Source: Doris montereyensis (Eukaryota; Mollusca; Gastropoda; Nudibranchia; Dorididae). Taken from it: a DNA stretch of 64,000 nucleotides. This document shows positions 42,070 to 55,199 of this stretch, piece by piece. Positions within the stretch are counted from its first letter, which is position 1. Each line of letters starts with the position of its first letter. The notes beneath the pieces are model-generated. The model was given only the letters and a program-made list of their open reading frames with translations, made no database searches and was not told where the DNA came from. Location of the stretch: the NCBI GenBank assembly GCA_037039925.1, contig JAXRKP010000380.1:253501-317500 (forward strand). Direction: 5' to 3'. Both the position numbers and the translations under genes were made by a program.

Positions 42070-43855
42070 TGTCTATCTGTTACAGTGACACACAGGACAC
42101 ATGGCTAACATGTTGTATTAGCGTGGCTACAGTCTTCTATTTTGTGAACATGGCTAAATCACATTGATCAATAGTGCCCCTTATATGTAGTGACACACAG
42201 GACACATGGCTAACATGTTGTATTAGTGTGGCTACAGTGACACACAAGACACATGGCTAACATGCTTGTATTAGTGTGGCATACAGTGACACACAAGGAC
42301 ACATAGGGCTAACGATTTGTATTTGGTGGCTGATTTTGACACACAAGACACATGGCTAACACCTTGTATTAGTGTGGCTACAGTGACACACAAAACACAT
42401 GGTTTAATTGGTTGTATTGAGTGTGGCTACAGTGACACACAAGACACATGGCTAACACTAAAAACTCTTGTATTAGTGTGGCTACAGTAATTTCTCACAG
42501 GACACATGGTTTTAACATGTTGTGATTCAGTGTAATTGCTCTAGCCTAAAAACACAGGACACATGGCTAACATGTTGAGTTGTATTAGTAGTGGACACAT
42601 GGCTAACACCTTGTATTAGTGTGGCTACAGTGACACACAGGACACATGGCTAACATGTTGTATTAGTGTGCTACAGTGACACACAAGACACCTGGTGATT
42701 AGTGTGGCTACAGTGACACACAAGACACCATGGCTAACACCTTGCTTATTAGTGTGACTAATTTGACACACAGGACACATGGCTAACACCTTGTATTAGT
42801 GTGGCTACAGTGACACACAGGACACATGGCTAACACCTTGTATTAGTGTGGCTACAGTGACACACAAGACACCTGGCTAACACCTTGTATTAGTGTGGCT
42901 ACAGTGACACACAAGACACATGGCTAACACCTTGTATTAGTGTGACTAACACAAAACACACAGTTGTACACCTGGCTATTTGACACACAGGACATTACAC
43001 CTTGTATTACAGTGACACACAGGACACCTGGCTAACACCTTGTATTAGTGTGCCTACAGTGACACACAAGACACATGGCTAACACCTTGTATTAGTGTGG
43101 CTACAGTGACACACAAGACACATGGCTAACACCTTGTATTAGTGTGGCTACAGTGACACAAGACACCTGGCTAACACTTGTATTAGTGTGGCTACAGTGA
43201 CACACTACCTGGCTAACACCTTGTATTAGTGTGACTAATTTGACACACAGGACACCTGGCTAACACCTTGTATTAGTGTGGCTACAGTGACACACAGGAC
43301 ACCTGGCTAACACCTTGTATTAGTGTATACAGGACTACAAGACACACACAAGACACACAAGACACCTGGCTAACACCTTGTATTAGTGTGACTACAGTGA
43401 CACACAAGACACCTGGCTAACACCTTGTATTAGTGTGCTTACAGTTGGATACACAAGACACCTGGCTAACACCTTGTATTAGTGTGGCTACAGTGACACA
43501 CAAGACACCTGGCTAACACCTTGTATTAGTGTGACTAATTTGACACACACAAGACACCTGGCTAACACCTTGTATTAGTGTGGCTACAGTGACACACAAG
43601 ACACTCAAGTGCTAACACCTTGTATTAGTGTGGCTACAGTGACACACATGACACCTGGCTAACACCTATTGTATTAGTGTGGCTACAGTGACACACAAGA
43701 CACCTGGCTAACACCTTGTATTAGTGTGGCTACAGTGACACACAAGACACCTGGCTAACACCTTGTATTCGTGTGGCTACAGTGACACACAAGACACCTG
43801 GCTAACATCTTGTATTAGTGTGGCTACAGTGACACACATGACACCTGACCTTGTA
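42070..43855 (+). repeat. 47-bp satellite, subfamily 1 (GTGACACACAAGACA)
   Basis: The unit is ATTAGTGTGGCTACAGTGAC, ACACAAGACA, CCTGGCTAACACCTTGT. The left end (about 42440-42560) has chimeric units carrying CTAGCCTAAAAA and TGTAATT from the 67-bp array. Confidence 0.95.
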
Positions 43856-43929
43856 ACACTTTTTGTTAAGTGATTTTTGCTGAAATTTGAGTGACTTGAT
43901 GTCAAGCCTATTGGCTCATCCTTATCTTG

Positions 43930-44815
43930 AAAAGTTTGTGTGTCCTAATTTGCTATAGAAACTGGCCGTCATCTTGGATTTTGACTCAATTTTCAAAATC
44001 TTTCTCCTCCCCAGTTATGAATAAAAATCACTCAAAACCTGTGCAGATGGCTTTCCAGTGACATCTACATGACACCGGGCTAACATATTTTGATAGCTTG
44101 GCTAAAATGAACACAAGAAAATGCTATATATCGTGTATTAAGAACGGCGTTTTTATTACAAAAAAAATAAATAAATTCTCAAACGTTTACAATATGGAAA
44201 AAAAACCGACGTCATTCTATTAACATTGACAAGAGGAACCTGTATGCCAAGTATTATACAATTCGTTTGGTAAATACGAAGGAGATAGAATTTTAGTTTG
44301 GAAAAACTACATTTCGAGAAAAATGCAAAGTAAAAAAATCAACAGAAAATAACACAAAACAAACGCTTCAGACGCGTTTCCTTTGTTGTAGCAGCTATCT
44401 CGACAGTCTCTGGCATTTTATGTAAATAGGTTATAAAATCACTCCAAAAAGATCACTTTTGTCAAAACAGTTTTTTCGAAATGCAGATTTTTTGTTTTTT
44501 TCCTCTATATCCTATGCTTTTTGCGCGTGTTTAAACACACTGACACACAACGCCTTTTTCACACAGCGATATTTTGGATAGCTGTCACATTTGGCAATTA
44601 ACCGCCAATATGAATTTTATTGAAAATGTCATGTCAGGGTAATATACGTCAAAATTTTTACTGTTTTTATCTACTTGCCTACAAAATATTTTGTAAAAAA
44701 AAAATTATAAATTCTCAAATGGATATTTTTCTAAAGAACTTGTAGATAAATGATCGTTCTACCCGAATATGCGAAAAATACCGTTTGTTTTCCAAAACTC
44801 GACTATCTGTCTACG
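43930..44815 (+). repeat. 0.9-kb duplicated segment, copy 2, embedded in the 47-bp satellite
   Basis: The counterpart of 40185-41105. It joins satellite subfamily 1 on its left and subfamily 2 on its right; the junction at about 44812 reads TCTACGGTGATACACAAGAC. Confidence 0.8.
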
Positions 44816-45735
44816 GTGATACACAAGACTATTGGCTAACATCTTGTATTAGTGTGGCTACGGGTGACACACAAGACATTGCTGCTAACATCTTGTATTA
44901 GTGTGGCTACCGTGACATACAAGACTATTGGCTAACATCTTGTATTAGTGTGGCTACGGTGATATACAAGACTATTGGCTAACATGTTGTATTAGTGTGT
45001 CTAATGGTGATATACAAGACTATTAGCTAACATCTTGTATTAGTGTGGCTACGGTGATATACAAGACTATTGGCTAACATCTTGTATTAGTGTGGCTACG
45101 GTGACATACAAGACTATTGGCTAACATCTTGTATTAGTGTGGACTAAGGTGATATACAAGACTATTGGCTAACATCTTGTATTAGTGTGGCTACGGTGAT
45201 ATACAAGACTATTGGCTAACATCTTGTATTAGTGTGACTACGGTGACATACAAGACTATTGGCTAACATCTTGTATTAGTGTGACTACGGTGATATACAA
45301 GACTATTGGCTAACATCTTGTATTAGTGTGTCTACGGTGATATACAAGACTATTGGCTAACATCTTGTATTAGTGTGGCTACGTTGACATACAAGACTAT
45401 TGGCTAACATCTTGTATTAGTGTGACTACGGTGATATACAAAACTATTGGCTAACATCTTGTATTAGTGTGGTTACGTGTGACACACAAGAGCTAACACC
45501 TAGCTAACACCTTTAGTGTGACTACTATACAAGACTATTGGCTAACATCTTGTATTGTGTGGTTATAAATGTGAATACGATCCCATACAAGATATTTAGC
45601 TAACACCACGTATTAATGTGTCCACAATGCCATACAAAACCTCATAACACCATTTATTAAATACAAAACTCTGGCTAACACCATTTATTAGTGGGGCCAC
45701 TTATACAAGACATTTGGCTAACACCGTTTACAATT
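44812..45735 (+). repeat. 47-bp satellite, subfamily 2 (GGTGATATACAAGACTATTGG)
   Basis: About 15 regular units to 45555, then degenerate units to 45735. Confidence 0.93.
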
Positions 45736-45953
45736 TTTTTTTTTTTTATTAAATTTAAAAAATTTTATTTAACAATTTAAATAAAACAATATGTCATAAA
45801 GAGATTATTTCAACTGGTCATGTATTCATAGTGAAAATGATATTATTATAATGATTCTTCAAACAGAAAATGACTTCCATCAGGAATCATCAATCAAATT
45901 CTGGCAGATAATCATCTTAGAATTGCAGAAGATAAGAGACAAGTTAGGCATAT

Positions 45954-46098
<145 letters not shown>

Positions 46099-46136
46099 TG
46101 GGTTGCAGAACTTGTTTCGTCTCTATTGTGCTTTAT

Positions 46137-47215
46137 AGATTCAATGTTTTGAAGATCAGACGTTTAAGACGGGGTAGTAATGTCAGAATATTCTGCACGT
46201 GTTCTCTGTAGCCGTAGTCTTCCAATATGAGGATCTCGTCATCATACCAATTACGCAAATGGCGTTGTCGCATGTTCGTGTAATGGTTATCGTCTGTTCT
46301 CTTCTTGACGATAAAATTTGTTATCCTTTGATATGGGACGTACTACTCAATAAGGAGATTATCAGTCTCTGCAGTAATAGAACGTGTCCCATTAAATTTG
46401 TCTAACAAGAGCTATAGATAGTCGTTACGATCTAGGTGTGTAATATGCATTGCTGTGTCTTTTTCAATTTTTGAGATCTCGGCGCATATTTTCTCAAGAG
46501 TACAGGTCCTCGATCATGTCAGCCTCGTGCGTGATAACTGTAACAAGCCTTTTGATTTTTCATGATAGAGTTTTCATCACATGTGCTTGGTTTTTTTCCA
46601 TCGTCGTCGCTGTCTGACACGATACATGTGTCAGGAAGGTATAGATCTACGTTCTGGTTGTGTTTCGCTTTTGTCTCCGTGTCGTTTTTATGTAGTTTGA
46701 TTCACTGGTTGTGTTTTCGACAAAAGTTGTGTCAGCAAGCGGCGATGCTATGGTTGACACACTGAATGAATGGATAGCACTGTCCTTACTTTGGGTTGAC
46801 TTCGTATTGTTGTTGTTCGATTATTGAATGTCAACACTTACGGTTTCCTTGTTTTCAATAAAGTCCGTGTTCGTAGATGTGTCTTCAAGGGTGATGTTAT
46901 TGTTGACACACTGAATGAGTGTGTAGCACTGTCCTTACTCTGGGTTGACTTCGTATTGTTGTTGTTCGTTTGTTGAATGTCGGCACTCGCAATTTTTTTC
47001 GTTTTGAATAAAGTCTGTGTTGGTAGATGTTGTTGCTGTCTCCGTTGTTATTCTTCTATGATGTTGTTGTTTTCTAAGTTGGTCTCGTCTTATTTGACTC
47101 GGTTACTTCCATCTGAAGCTGGCAGGAGTCGAATGATGCCTCGCCGACACACTCATGACGTCCATGGCCATGCCATCAAAACCAACTGGCATATTGATGT
47201 CGTTTAACAACAAAA
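46137..47215 (-). pseudogene. Decayed coding relic of unknown family between satellite blocks
   Basis: The minus strand shows protein-like stretches of normal complexity in shifting frames: DINMPVGFDGMAMDVMSVSA; an Asn/Thr-rich part duplicated as about 133 bp (46745-46830 and 46885-46975); DLYLPDTCIVSDSDDDGKKP; EKICAEISKIEKDTAMHITH; and at the end RHLRNWYDDEILILEDYGYR, EHVQNILTLLPRLKRL before TAA. The last 110 codons contain two in-frame TAG codons. I do not recognise the family. Confidence 0.5.
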
Positions 47216-47282
47216 GAAACTTGAAATCATAAAATGAACGCGAGCTCGCTCACCTACGTCTTGCCTGCTCGGTAACCAAACC

Positions 47283-47845
47283 GGAAGACATTTGGCTGAC
47301 ACCACGTATTAGTGTGGCCACGATGCCATACAAGACATTTGGCTAACACCACGTATTAGTGTGGCCACGATGCCATACAAGACATTGGGCTAACACCACG
47401 TATTAGTATGGTCACGATGCCATACAAGACATTGGGCTAACACCACGTATTAGTGTGGTCACAATGCCATACAAGACATTTGGCTGACATCACGTATTAG
47501 TGTGGCCACGATGCCATACAAGACATTGGGCTAACACCACGTATTAGTGTGGCCACGATGCCATACAAGACATTTGGCTGACACCACGTAGTTGGCCACG
47601 ATGCCATACAAGACATTGGGCGTATTAGTGTGGTCACGATGCCATACAAGACATTTGGCTGACACCACGTATTAGTGTGGCCACGATGCCATACAAGACA
47701 TTGGATGCCATACAAGACATAACACCACGTATTAGTGTGGCCACGATGCCATACAAGACATTTGGCTGACACCACGTATTAGTGTGGCCACGATGCCATA
47801 CAAGACATTGGGCTAACACCACGTATTAGTGTGGCCACGATGACA
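47283..47845 (+). repeat. 47-bp satellite, subfamily 3 (GATGCCATACAAGACATT)
   Basis: About 11 units with CCACGATGCC, GGCTAACACCACGT and ATTAGTGTGG. The Trp-His-Arg ORFs on the minus strand (47497-47822) are repeat translations. Confidence 0.95.
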
Positions 47846-48370
47846 TAGAAGACTCTTGGCTAATATTATGTATTAGTATGGCCACGATGACATAGAAGAC
47901 TCTTGGCTAATATCATGTATTAGTATGGCCACGATGACATAGAAGACTCTTTGGCTAATATTATGTATTAGTATGGCCACGATGACATAGAAGACTCTTG
48001 GCTAATATTATGTATAAGTATGGCCACGATGACATAAAAGACTTGGCTAATATTATGTATTAATATGGCCACGATGACATAGAAGACTCTTGGCTAATAT
48101 CATGTATTAGTATGGCCACGATGACATAGAAGACTTGGCTAATATTATGTATTAGTATGGCCACGATGACATAGAAGACTCTTGGCTGATATCATGTATT
48201 AGTGTGGCCACGATGACATAGAAGACTCTTGGCTAATATTATGTATTAGTATGGCCACGATGACATAGAAGACTTTGGTTAATATTATGTATTAGTATGG
48301 CCACGATGACATAGAAGACAACTTGGCTAATATTATGTATTAGTGTGGCCACGATGACATAGAAGACTAT
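47840..48370 (+). repeat. 47-bp satellite, subfamily 4 (GATGACATAGAAGACTCTTGG)
   Basis: About 11 units with TAATATTATGTATTAGTATG. It ends at a short (ATT)n near 48370. Confidence 0.93.
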
Positions 48371-48389
48371 TTATTATTATTATTATTAT

Positions 48390-49480
48390 GATGACATACA
48401 AAACAATTAGCTAACACCGTATTAGTGTGGCCACGATGACATACAAACAATTAGCTAACATTATGTATTAGTTATACGATGACATACAAAACAACTAGCT
48501 AACATTATGTATTAGTGTGGCCACGATGACATAGAAAACTATTGGCTAACACCATGTATTAGTATGGCCACGATGACATACAAAACAATTAGCTAACATT
48601 ATGTATTAGTATGGCCACGATGACATACAAAACAACCATTACCTGATTATTAGTGTCATCACGATGACATAGAGAAAACAACCAGCTATTATCATGTATT
48701 AGTATGGCCACGATGACATATTAAAACAACCAGCTATTATTATTATTAGTATGGCCACGATGACATACAAATTATGTATTTTTACCAGCTAACATTATTA
48801 TTGTTATTATTATGGCCACGATGACATACAAAACAACTAGCTAACACCGTGTATTAGTGTGGCCATGATGACATACAAAACAACTAGCTAACACCGTTTA
48901 TTAGTGTGGCCACGATGACATACAAAACAACCAGCTAACACCGTGTATTAGTGTAGTACGATGACATACAAAACAACCAGCTAACACCATGCATTAGTGT
49001 GGCCACGATGACATACAAAACAACCAGCTAACACCATGCATTAGTGTAGCCACGATGACATACAAAACAACCAGCTAACACCATGCATTAGTGTGGCCAC
49101 GATGACATATTAAAACAACCAGCTAACATTATGCATTAGTGTGGCCACGATGACATACAAAACAACCAGCTAACACCATGCATTAGTATATTACGATTAT
49201 TATTACAAAACGATGACATTATTAGTGTTATTTTGATGACATTACAAACAACAGCTAACACCATGCATTAGTTTGGCCACAACGACATACAAAACAACTA
49301 GCTAACACCATGCATTAGTGTGGCCACAACGACATACAAAACAACCAGCTAACACCATGCATTAGTTTGGCCACAACGACATACAAAACAACCAGCTAAC
49401 ACCATGCATTAGTGTGGCCACAACGACATACAAAACAACTAGCTAACACCATGCATTAGTTTGGCCACGGTGACATACAA
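48390..49480 (+). repeat. 47-bp satellite, subfamily 5 (GACATACAAAACAACCAGC)
   Basis: About 23 units, with TATTATTATT insertions near 48730-48810 and 49195-49230. The final units read CACAACGACATAC. Confidence 0.93.
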
Positions 49481-49489
49481 AAGGCTTTT

Positions 49490-50265
49490 GAGTTAAACAC
49501 TATCATAATACAGTATAGCATTTGATACGCTTGCAGGCTGTTACAAGGTAAGCTTCCATCTGATATCACCCCCCCCCACCCCAAATTGATTTATGGTTTA
49601 TAAGAAGTATAATTACAACTGTCGCTGCCTTTCACGGCTCACACCCTTTCCACCACCACAACACTTCCTCACCCGAATGACCCCGCACTTGCCGTCATTG
49701 CATCCTTAATCTTGTAGTTTGAAGTTATGGTGGTACATGCAAGTATGGTGCATGTAGTTACAAGACGCTGGCAGGTATCGTGTTCACTCTTAATCATGAT
49801 TACTCAATAGCTTTCACCAGGAATCGATTATACATATTATATTCAAGGTAAACCGAATTGCCATAATTTGTTCTGATATGTACACGCTTAGAGTTTAGGC
49901 TAAGCATAATGATGCAAACACACAAACAGCATTCACACATTCACGTAAACAATATACATCCTACATACTACTCACGCAATGCACACATTCAAACATGGAC
50001 ACACAGCCAACACAACACACACACAACACAACATGAACGTAAGATGGATTCAAGATGGATTCAAGATGGATTCAAGATTCAAGATGGATTCGTGATTTAG
50101 TCCGTATCGAATATACATGTACAACGTCATGTAAATTTAATCGAAGAGAGAAGGAAATAACAAGTCCACGTCTTCCTAGAAGAAAAATTTGCTTTTGGAT
50201 GAACCACACAACAGTAAACAGAAACAAATAACGAACAAAGGATGAATGGCAGTAAACGCCACCTT
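49490..50265. other. Mostly unassigned; short repeats
   Basis: A five-fold GATTCAAGATG-type repeat lies near 50043-50090, and ACACA-rich sequence at 49915-50035. No gene recognised. Confidence 0.5.
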
Positions 50266-50269
50266 GTGT

Positions 50270-50346
50270 GTGACGTGTGTGTGTATGTGTGTGTGTATGT
50301 ATTATGTATATGTGTGTGTATGAATGTGTGTGTGTGTGTGTGTGTG
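50270..50346. repeat. (TG)n microsatellite
   Basis: Interrupted TG run. Confidence 0.9.
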
Positions 50347-50514
50347 CTATTTTCAATTTTTTTCAAAAGCACTCTCTATCGAAATGGGTGGCTAGGTCTA
50401 TTCAGACTCGGCGAAAGTAAAGGCGGCAAAATACCCTTATGCCGTCTGCCTAAAATTAGTCAGGATACTACTCCTGCTTACCCTTCGAGTACGTTGGTTT
50501 ATTTTATTGAAGTG

Positions 50515-50640
50515 TATACCGTCCACCATTGCGGTGATCTCAGGATGAATTAAGAGGAAACAACATGATGAAAGATAAGCAAAAAGAAGGAAAGGAGAAA
50601 TAAGTAACACCTACCGGTATTAGTGCCAATCTCCCACCTA
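50515..50640 (+). repeat. Rep-B copy
   Basis: CCACCATTGCGGTGATCTC, AGGATGAATTAAGAGG and CACCTACCGGTA. Confidence 0.8.
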
Positions 50641-50679
50641 GGAGAACGAGCCAGCTGGATTAGCTCATCACATGCCAGG

Positions 50680-50718
50680 TTATTATTATTATTATTATTG
50701 TTATTATTATTATTATTA

Positions 50719-50787
<69 letters not shown>

Positions 50788-50803
50788 CATCATCATCATC
50801 ATC
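50680..50803. repeat. (TTA)n-(TCA)n microsatellite
   Basis: About 108 bp of TTA, then six TCA. Confidence 0.97.
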
Positions 50804-50939
50804 TCGCCCAGGCCAGCGCACCTACCAGAAACGTCGATCTGCCTCTCATCCACCGGAGCTTAAGACCAAGGGGTTGACACTGCCATGTAGCCCATGGAGC
50901 TGTCATCACTAACCTCCGGTGATCACCTCAGCACTCGGA

Positions 50940-51105
50940 AGACAAGGACTACCACAACGATATCAACGAACACATCGACATCAACGAATACGACAACACC
51001 AACGAATACGACCGAGCGGCCAATACGACAACAACGAATACGACAACACACCGACGAATACGACAACACCGAAGAATACGACAACACCTACGAATACGGC
51101 ATTCA
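50940..51105 (+). repeat. 15-18 bp minisatellite (ACGAATACGACAACACC)
   Basis: About nine units. The unit length keeps frames open, giving Thr/Asn/Arg-rich ORFs that I do not accept as genes. Confidence 0.85.
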
Positions 51106-51384
51106 TCCTGATGGCCAAGAGCCTTTGCTACATCAGTGCGAGGACCCGCAGCAGATTTTGGCCCCGAAAGACTCACAGGTAGGAATTTATTATTACTATC
51201 CGTTATGGCCTGAACTTGAAGTGAATGAAATAATAATAATAATAATACATACCTAATGATATACTGTCACATTTTCCTCAGATTTCAAACCACACTGTCA
51301 AGCTGGTTGTCAGTCCGTATGACTTCAGCATGTCATTGATGATCAACATCCCGACCAACATATAGGATGTTGCTCGAAAAAAAA

Positions 51385-51490
51385 ACTCGAGAAAACTTTT
51401 CAACTGTTGGCGAGGCTCGAACCCACTACCTTTTGGTTGAGAGGCCGACACCTTGCCTCTGAGATGCCGCGTCCCCTTCAACATGTAGGG
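51385..51490 (-). repeat. SINE-A head fragment
   Basis: The antisense B box GGCTCGAACCC (51414-51424) and ACCTTTTGGTTGAGAGGCCG match the head at 56390-56445. Confidence 0.75.
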
Positions 51491-51639
51491 AGGCCGTATG
51501 ACTAGTAGCCAAGTGGTGTGTCATCGTTGTGGTAGGGCATTTGTACCATGTGTACCTCAAATCACCAGGTACATCTTTGCCTCTGGTACGTGTTCGATTC
51601 AAACATATCTAATAACGTGAATACTATTTTGTAATATAT

Positions 51640-51670
51640 TAAGTGTGTGTGTGTGTGTGTGTGTGTGTTT
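51640..51670. repeat. (TG)n microsatellite
   Basis: About 28 bp of TG. Confidence 0.9.
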
Positions 51671-51839
51671 ATGTACTGATTTATGTGGGGGCGAGGAGGG
51701 GATGGAAAGGTATGCATCTGCCAAACTCATTTAATCTATGTAGCAGCTGTGATGAAAAGGATGACAGACGTGTTGTAGGCACTGCAATGTGTCAGTGGTT
51801 CCTAGTTGACAGCAAAAGGGGATAATTGACAACCCATTT

Positions 51840-52400
51840 ATTCTATCTGATTTGATTCTATTATTTCATCATATTTTATCTATTTTTTTATTTTATTTTA
51901 TTCTATTTATTATTTATTTATTTAATTAATTATTCATTCATTTATTTAGTGATTTATCCATTTATTTATCTATTTATTTATTCATTTATTTATTTATCTC
52001 TATTGATTTATTCTATTTTTTTTGCTCATATTTTTTCGCTGTTCTTGACATTTATGACGCGGGAAAATGATTGGACCTGGTCTTTTTATTTGCGATTTTA
52101 ATTTCAAATTTGTTTTGTTTTGTTTTTGTTTTTGTTGCTGTCTGTAGTGTTATGGAGTGATTTGGGAAAGAATAAAAACCAGGGGAGGAGGGGCGGGCGG
52201 GAGAGTGGCTGTTGGGGATTGGATTCGTGTTGGTTGTTGTTTCATCCTGTGGAAGAGTTACCTGACAGCACAGCACAGTGTTGAGTTAGACTCGGCATTT
52301 GGGGGCACTTCTCAGGAAGGGTGAGTAAAGTTGCCATCCGCTCAATAATGAGAAACGATATTATGTTTGATATACGGTGTAGTAAGACATTATCCAATCA
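51840..52400. other. Unassigned; TTTATTTA-rich then mixed sequence
   Basis: 51850-52025 is built of ATTTATTTAT-type phrases. The rest holds nothing recognised. Confidence 0.5.
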
Positions 52401-52404
52401 CAAT

Positions 52405-52426
52405 TATTATTTTTATTATTATTGTA

Positions 52427-52504
<78 letters not shown>

Positions 52505-52522
52505 GTTTTTTATTATTATATT

Positions 52523-52571
<49 letters not shown>

Positions 52572-52611
52572 GTGTTATTATTAATATAAAAATAATAATT
52601 ATTATTATTAA

Positions 52612-52680
<69 letters not shown>

Positions 52681-52729
52681 TATTACTATTATTATTATTA
52701 TTATTACTATTATTATTATTACTATTATT

Positions 52730-52760
<31 letters not shown>

Positions 52761-52772
52761 TCATTATTGTTT
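52405..52772. repeat. (TTA)n/(TCA)n compound microsatellite
   Basis: About 95 bp of TTA, 15 TCA units (about 52523-52570), then about 170 bp of TTA with ACT interruptions. All ORFs here are homopolymer-like. Confidence 0.97.
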
Positions 52773-53174
52773 TACTTAATACATAATACATGCACGTTCT
52801 ACCTAAAATAGAATGAGGATGATAATGAGGGCAATAACATCATGGATGTAAAAGCAAAAATAATGTGCAGTGTTTCCGTGTTATGTTCAATTAAGATGAG
52901 TATACAAACGCAGTTGGACATTTTGATAAGAGACGTCAGATTGTTCCTCTGTGTGGCAAAACTATCGACAGAAAAGACTGATGATATTATCACTTGTTCC
53001 TCTTCTGGTTGTAGAACCTGGTGATAAGTTCCGGCTCTTTGGACCGTATTAAACCCTGAGAGAATAGTATGGGCGTCGTTACAACTGTGATAACGATTTG
53101 TACTGTATAACAGAATTGATTTCTCGAAAGTTTTGTGGTAAAAAGAATAGTAGTGGTAAAGTGAAACCAGAAAA

Positions 53175-53342
53175 GGAAAGAAGAAGAAGAAGAAGAAGAA
53201 AAAGAAGAAGAAAAGAAGAAGAAGAAGAAGAAGAAATAGAAGAAGAAGAAGAAGAAGAAGAATAAGAAGAAGTAAGAGAAGAAGTGGTAAAAAGAAGAAG
53301 AAGAAGAAGAAGAAGAAGAAGAAGAAGAAGAAGAAGAAGAAA
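53175..53342. repeat. (GAA)n microsatellite
   Basis: About 165 bp of imperfect AAG/GAA on the plus strand, with a 54-bp purer run at 53290-53342. Confidence 0.95.
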
Positions 53343-53414
53343 CAAAAATAAAGAAGAAATACAGTAACAACAAAACAAGGACAATTACAAGAATAGGCAA
53401 CAAAACAATTATAG

Positions 53415-55140
53415 TAACATTTACGAGAACTGTCCGTATAACACCTTTTCCTCCAATAAAGCCCTTGGCAGTGCGTGTGTATAGAGAACTGTCCGTATAA
53501 ACACAGTTTCCTCAATAAAGCCCTTGGCAGTGTGTGTGTGTGTATATAGAGAACTGTCCGTATAACACGTTTTCCTCCAATAAAGCCCTTGGCAAGTGTG
53601 TGTATAGAGAACTGTCCGTATAACACGTTTTCCTCCAATAAAGCCCTTGACAGTGTGGTGTGTATAGAGAACTGTCCGTATAACACATTTTCCTCCAATA
53701 AAGCCCTTGACAGTGTGTGTGTGTACCCCCAACTGTCCGTATAACACGCTATTTTCCTCCAATAAAGCCCTTGACAGTGTGTTGTTGTCGAAATGACTGT
53801 TGTGATTGTTGCTATTTTCCTCAATAAAGCTCCTTGACAGTGTGTGGGTATATAGAACTGTCCGTTATTTTTTGTTTTCCTTGAATAAGAAGCCTATGAC
53901 AGTAATTGAAGATGTGTATAGAACTGTCCGTATAACACGTTTTCCTCAATAAAGCCCTTGAAAGTGTGTGTGTATATAGAACTGTCCGTATAACACGTTT
54001 TCCTCCAATAAAGCCCTTGACAGTGTGACACCACCACTAGGAACTGTCCGTATAAACACATTTTTCTCCAATAATGCCTTGACAGTGTGTGTGTGTATAT
54101 AGAACTGTCCGTATAACACATTTTCCTCCAATAATGCCCTTGACAGTGGGTGTGTGTGTGTGTGTGTAGAGAAATGTCCGTATAACACATTTTCCTCCAA
54201 TAAAGCCCTTGAACAGTGTGTGTGTGTGTATATAGAACTGTCCGTATAACACCTTTTCCTCCAATAAAGTCCTTGACAGTGTGTGTGTGTGAATAGCGAA
54301 CTGGCAATTCATACACGTTTTCATCAATAAAGCCCGTGCGCAAATGTGTGTGTGTGTGTGTGTGTATAGAGAACTGTCCGTATAACGTTTTCCTCAATAA
54401 AGCCCTTAGCAGTGTGTGTGTGTATAGAGAACTGTCCATATAACACCTTTTCCTCCAATAAAACTGTGGCAGTGTGTGTGTGTGTGTGTGTGTGTATAGA
54501 GAACTGTCCGTATAATACATTTTCCTCCAGTAAAGCCCTTGACAGTGTGTGTGTGTGTGTGTGTGTGTGAGGCTTGTCGTATAACACCTTTTCCTCCAAT
54601 ACAGCCCTTGACAGGGTGTGTGTATACAGAACTGTCAGTATAGCGCGCCATTTTCCTCCAACAAAACCCTTGACAGTGTGTGTATAGAAAACTGTCCGTA
54701 TAGCGCCTTTTCCTCCAATAATGTCCTTGACAGTGTGTGTGTATAGAGAACTGTCCGTATAACACCTTTTCCTCAATAAAGCCCTTGGCAGTGTGTATGT
54801 GTATAGAAACTGTCCGTATAACACGTTTCCTCCAATAAAGCCCTTGACAGTGTGTGTGTGTATAGAGAACTGTCCAATCAATAAAGCCCTTGACAGTGTG
54901 TGTGTGTATGAGAACTGTCCATATAACACATTTTCCTCCAATAAAGCCCTTGGCAATAAAGCCCTTGTGTGTGTGTGTATAGAGAACTGTCCATATAACA
55001 CCTTTTCCTCCAATAAAGCTCTTGGCAGTGTGTGTGCATAGAGAACTGTCGTATAACACCTTTTCCTCCAAGCTCTTACAAGCTGTCCATATAACACCTT
55101 TTCCTCAATAAAGTCTTGACAGTGTGAACGTATAGAGAAC
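53415..55140 (+). repeat. ~60-bp minisatellite with a polyadenylation-like motif in most units
   Basis: About 29 units: ATAGAGAACTGTCCGTATAA, CACCTTTTCCTCCAATAAAG, CCCTTGACAGTGTGTGTG. About twenty units keep AATAAA, followed 8-12 bases later by CA and a GT tract. The length of the TG part differs between units. Long minus-strand ORFs (to 273 codons) are repeat translations. Confidence 0.95.
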
Positions 55141-55199
55141 TGCATAAAGTTTAATTTTAAAAGTATAATATGGATTTAAAGTCCGTATCTCCGCTCAAG

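Noticed and set aside
50894..51256. Thr/Asn-rich protein of 120 codons
   Set aside because: It consists largely of the 15-18 bp ACGAATACGACAACACC repeat, and an equally open second frame exists.
53421..55145. Minus-strand ORFs with THTHT and LLEENVLYGQFS repeats
   Set aside because: They follow the 60-bp minisatellite; several frames are open and no non-repeat coding sequence is present.
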